A DNA stretch of 64,000 nucleotides. Origin: Roseiarcus sp963696665. Lineage in GTDB: Bacteria > Pseudomonadota > Alphaproteobacteria > Rhizobiales > Beijerinckiaceae. The stretch spans positions 248,001 through 312,000 of the forward strand of contig CAVOLE010000005.1 of the NCBI GenBank assembly GCA_963696665.1. Reading direction: 5' to 3'. This document shows, piece by piece, positions 61,729-64,000 of the stretch. Numbering within the stretch: the stretch's first letter is position 1; each line of letters begins with the position of its first letter. Made by a program: the position numbers and the translations under genes. The notes beneath the pieces were generated by a model. It saw nothing but the letters and a program-made list of their open reading frames with translations, made no database searches and was not told where the DNA came from.

Positions 61729-63234
61729 ATGAAGTCGCCGCCCCGATCCCAAGACGAGACGCCCTCGGAGGCGACGAAGGCGCATCTGCGTCTCCACAAC
61801 ACGCTCTCCCGCCGCAAGGAAGACTTCGTCCCCATCGACCCCAAGGCGGTGCGTCTCTATGTCTGCGGGCCCACCGTCTATGATTTCGCCCATATCGGCA
61901 ACGCCCGGCCGGTCATCGTGTTCGACGTGCTGTTCCGGCTCCTGCGCCATCTCTATGGGCCGAGCCATGTCATCTACACGCGCAACATCACCGACGTCGA
62001 CGACAAGATCAACGCGCGCGCCGAGCGCGATTTTCCAGGGCTCAAGCTCAACGAGGCGATCGCCAAAGTGACGGAAGCCACGGAGCGCCAGTTTCACGAC
62101 GACGTGGCCGCGCTCGGCGCGCTGTCGCCGACGCACGAGCCGCGCGCCACCCAATATATCGATACGATGCGCGCGATGATCGAGCGGCTGATCGTGCGTG
62201 GCGTCGCCTATGTCGCCGAGGATCACGTGCTGTTCTCGCCGAATGCGATGGACGCGCTTCCCTGGGCGCCGCGCTACGGGACGCTCGCGCATCGTTCGCT
62301 CGACGAGATGCTTGCCGGCGCGCGCGTCGATGTCGCGCCTTACAAGCGCGACCCGATGGACTTCGTCTTGTGGAAGCCCTCGAAGCCGAACGAGCCGGGC
62401 TGGCCGAGCCCGGCCGGCATCGCAGCGCTTGGGCGGCCCGGCTGGCACATCGAGTGCTCGGCGATGTCGATGGCGACGCTGCTCGAGCCGTTCGGCGGCG
62501 GCCTCCAATGCGACGACCCGAGCCGCAATGCGTTCGACATTCATGGCGGAGGGATCGACCTCGTCTTTCCCCACCACGAGAACGAGATCGCGCAATCCTG
62601 CTCGGCCTTTCATTCCGCCGCCATGGCCAACATATGGATGCACAACGGCTTCCTGCAGGTCGAAGGCGAGAAGATGTCGAAGAGCCTCGGCAATTTCGTC
62701 ACCATCCACGAACACTTGCGCACAACCAAGTTCGGCGGCCGCAAATGGTCCGGCGAGGCGCTGCGCCTCGCGATGTTGCGTACGCATTACCGTCAGCCGA
62801 TCGACTGGACGGTGAAGGCGCTCGAGGAGGCGGAGGCGACGCTCGACCGATGGTATGACGCGGTCGGCGATGTTGAACCGGCGAGCGACATTGCGCCAGG
62901 TGTGCTCGACGCATTGGCGGATGATCTCAACACGCCGGAGGCCGTCGCAAATCTCCACCGCCTCGGGGGACAAACGTCTGAGCTCGAGCTTCTCAAGACG
63001 AGCGCCAATCTTCTCGGCCTCCTGCAGCAAACGCGGTCCGAGCGCCAGGCGACGGCGCTGAGCGAGGCGAAGATCGACGCCGCCGAGATCAACGCGATCG
63101 TCGCGGAGCGCGCTCAAGCACGGGCGGCGCGCAATTGGGCCGAGTTGGACCGGTTGCGCGACCGTCTTGCCGAGCTCGGCGTCGCCATCAAGGACAATAA
63201 GGATGGCGCCACGACCTGGGAGCTCAAACGATGA
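61729..63234 (+). CDS. cysS: Cysteinyl-tRNA synthetase
   Basis: A 501-aa class I synthetase charging tRNA-Cys. The zinc/Cys site and HIGH motif lie in VCGPTVYDFAHIGNARPVIV (HIGN), the KMSKS motif is VEGEKMSKSLGNF, and the catalytic WHIECSAMSMA is present. The C-terminal anticodon-binding region ends RDRLAELGVAIKDNKDGATT. Length normal. Its stop overlaps the next gene's start (ATGA). Confidence 0.97.
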   Translation: MKSPPRSQDETPSEATKAHLRLHNTLSRRKEDFVPIDPKAVRLYVCGPTVYDFAHIGNARPVIVFDVLFRLLRHLYGPSHVIYTRNITDVDDKINARAERDFPGLKLNEAIAKVTEATERQFHDDVAALGALSPTHEPRATQYIDTMRAMIERLIVRGVAYVAEDHVLFSPNAMDALPWAPRYGTLAHRSLDEMLAGARVDVAPYKRDPMDFVLWKPSKPNEPGWPSPAGIAALGRPGWHIECSAMSMATLLEPFGGGLQCDDPSRNAFDIHGGGIDLVFPHHENEIAQSCSAFHSAAMANIWMHNGFLQVEGEKMSKSLGNFVTIHEHLRTTKFGGRKWSGEALRLAMLRTHYRQPIDWTVKALEEAEATLDRWYDAVGDVEPASDIAPGVLDALADDLNTPEAVANLHRLGGQTSELELLKTSANLLGLLQQTRSERQATALSEAKIDAAEINAIVAERAQARAARNWAELDRLRDRLAELGVAIKDNKDGATTWELKR

Positions 63235-63731
63235 GCGCCGTTTCGCTTCGGCCCTATCTGCCCGCCGACGCGCGCCGCTGCGCCGAGATCTTTCGCTTAA
63301 GCATCGATGAGCTCGCCGCCGAGGACTACGACGAGGACCAGCGCGAGGCCTGGGCGTCGCGCGCCGACGACGAACAGGCTTTCGGCGCAAGGCTCAAGGA
63401 GGCCTTGACCTTGCTCGCATTGATCGACGGCGCGGTCGCTGGCTTCGCCAGTCTCAAAGGAGCAGAGGAGATCGACATGCTGTTCGTCGATCCCGGATTC
63501 GCCCGCCGGGGCGTCGGTCGGACGCTGGTCGACGCTTTGACGAGGTTAGCCCAGGCGCGCGGCGCAAAGCGCCTAACCACCGAGGCGAGCGATGTCGCCA
63601 AGCCGCTGTTCGAGCGTCAGGGCTTCACTGCGGAGCGCCGCAATCTCGTCCGTAAGGGCGACCAATGGCTCGCCAACACCACTATGACCAAAACACTGGC
63701 CGGCGAATCGACGCCGCCAACGCGACATTGA
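63231..63731 (+). CDS. GNAT-family N-acetyltransferase
   Basis: A 166-aa acetyltransferase with the acetyl-CoA pyrophosphate loop VDPGFARRGVGRTLVDALTR and the later ERQGFTAERRN. It resembles the YafP/ElaA-like proteins of unknown acceptor. Cotranscribed with cysS through an ATGA overlap and followed after 11 bp by cimA. Confidence 0.9.
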   Translation: MSAVSLRPYLPADARRCAEIFRLSIDELAAEDYDEDQREAWASRADDEQAFGARLKEALTLLALIDGAVAGFASLKGAEEIDMLFVDPGFARRGVGRTLVDALTRLAQARGAKRLTTEASDVAKPLFERQGFTAERRNLVRKGDQWLANTTMTKTLAGESTPPTRH

Positions 63732-63742
63732 CGAAGAGCCCC

Positions 63743-64000
63743 ATGGCCAAAGAACGCCTCTATCTGTTCGACACCACGATGCGCGACGGTGCGCTGACCA
63801 CCGGCGTCGACTTCTCGCTCGACGACAAGCGCCACATCGCCGCCATGCTCGACCGGCTCGGCGTCGACTATGTCGAGGGCGGCTATCCGGGCGCGAACCC
63901 GCTCGACACCGAGTTCTTCAAAAAGAAGCCGACCAAGCGCGCTCGCTTCTGCGCCTTCGGCATGACCAAGCGGCCCGGACGCTCGGCGGCGAACGATCCC
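63743..64000 (+). CDS. cimA: Citramalate synthase, 5' part only (runs off the window)
   Basis: The first 86 residues of a HMGL-like/DRE-TIM enzyme: LYLFDTTMRDGALTTGVDFS carries the DTT(L/M)RDG metal motif, followed by AMLDRLGVDYVEGGYPGANP. This pattern is typical of (R)-citramalate synthase, which condenses pyruvate and acetyl-CoA in the threonine-independent isoleucine pathway. The closely related 2-isopropylmalate synthase cannot be fully excluded from the fragment. The gene is open at the window end. Confidence 0.9.
   Translation, partial: MAKERLYLFDTTMRDGALTTGVDFSLDDKRHIAAMLDRLGVDYVEGGYPGANPLDTEFFKKKPTKRARFCAFGMTKRPGRSAANDP

Noticed and set aside
61708..63390. 560-codon minus-strand ORF opposite cysS
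   Set aside because: Antisense shadow of cysS; Arg-rich and no recognisable domain.
1..64000. CRISPR array, tRNA, rRNA, transposase or prophage genes
   Set aside because: Looked for regular repeat-spacer units, tRNA T-loop signatures and transposase motifs; none found. The short repeats seen are palindromic REP-like elements, not CRISPR.

Overview
The window is GC-rich bacterial chromosome, most likely from an alphaproteobacterium of the order Hyphomicrobiales (Rhizobiales), perhaps a Beijerinckiaceae/Methylocystaceae-type organism. This rests on the mdh-sucC-sucD-sucA-sucB-lpd gene order, the class III adenylate cyclase, the AaeB/DUF1656/HlyD exporter, and palindromic intergenic repeats of a type common in that order. 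The family assignment is inference only. I see no rRNA, tRNA, CRISPR array, transposase or prophage.

Layout. 0-2.5 kb: an orphan XylF-type sugar-binding protein and a LacI-type regulator. 2.6-9.5 kb: accessory exported proteins, namely a di-haem oxidoreductase translationally coupled to an FG-GAP/ASPIC protein, an EthD-like protein, a collagen-like lipoprotein, a class A beta-lactamase and a PEP-CTERM protein. 9.8-12.7 kb: a complete sugar ABC importer. 12.9-16 kb: a FUSC-type efflux operon. 16-18.1 kb: a UvrD-type helicase. 18.2-19.2 kb: decayed toxin-antitoxin genes. 19.2-30.1 kb: a VIT-type metal transporter, GST, an ABC-2 exporter, SDR, adenylate cyclase, 1-Cys peroxiredoxin, a beta-lactamase-fold hydrolase, a persulfide dioxygenase-rhodanese fusion, an alpha/beta hydrolase and an outer-membrane protein. 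30.1-38.5 kb: ThDP enzyme, aldehyde dehydrogenase, PBP4-type peptidase, RraA-like protein, SDR with a divergent TetR regulator, and DUF72, interspersed with three copies of a palindromic repeat.

38.5-43.5 kb: an unusual 850-bp gap (a perfect DnaA box with degenerate neighbours, a half parS-like site, an AT-rich palindromic tandem repeat), then pyrD, DUF952, dnaA and a rhodanese. 43.5-48.8 kb: membrane-embedded spermidine-synthase-like protein, Tat-exported isoaspartyl methyltransferase, L,D-transpeptidase and CDP-diacylglycerol pyrophosphatase. 49.1-60.2 kb: the TCA-cycle block, all on the minus strand in the order mdh, sucC, [cupin, antitoxin, PIN toxin], sucD, sucA, [yciI], sucB, [PIN remnant, MAPEG], lpd. 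60.5-64 kb: arginase, cysS, a GNAT acetyltransferase and the start of cimA.

A striking property of this sequence is that at least ten genes are split by single-base frame changes, including lpd and sucD, which an aerobic cell would not normally lose. In several cases removing or adding one base restores a textbook protein. I read most of these as base-calling/assembly errors, though some toxin-antitoxin lesions may be real decay. The most interesting biology candidates are the di-haem oxidoreductase/FG-GAP pair, the toxin-antitoxin insertion inside sucCD, and the origin-like intergenic region near dnaA.
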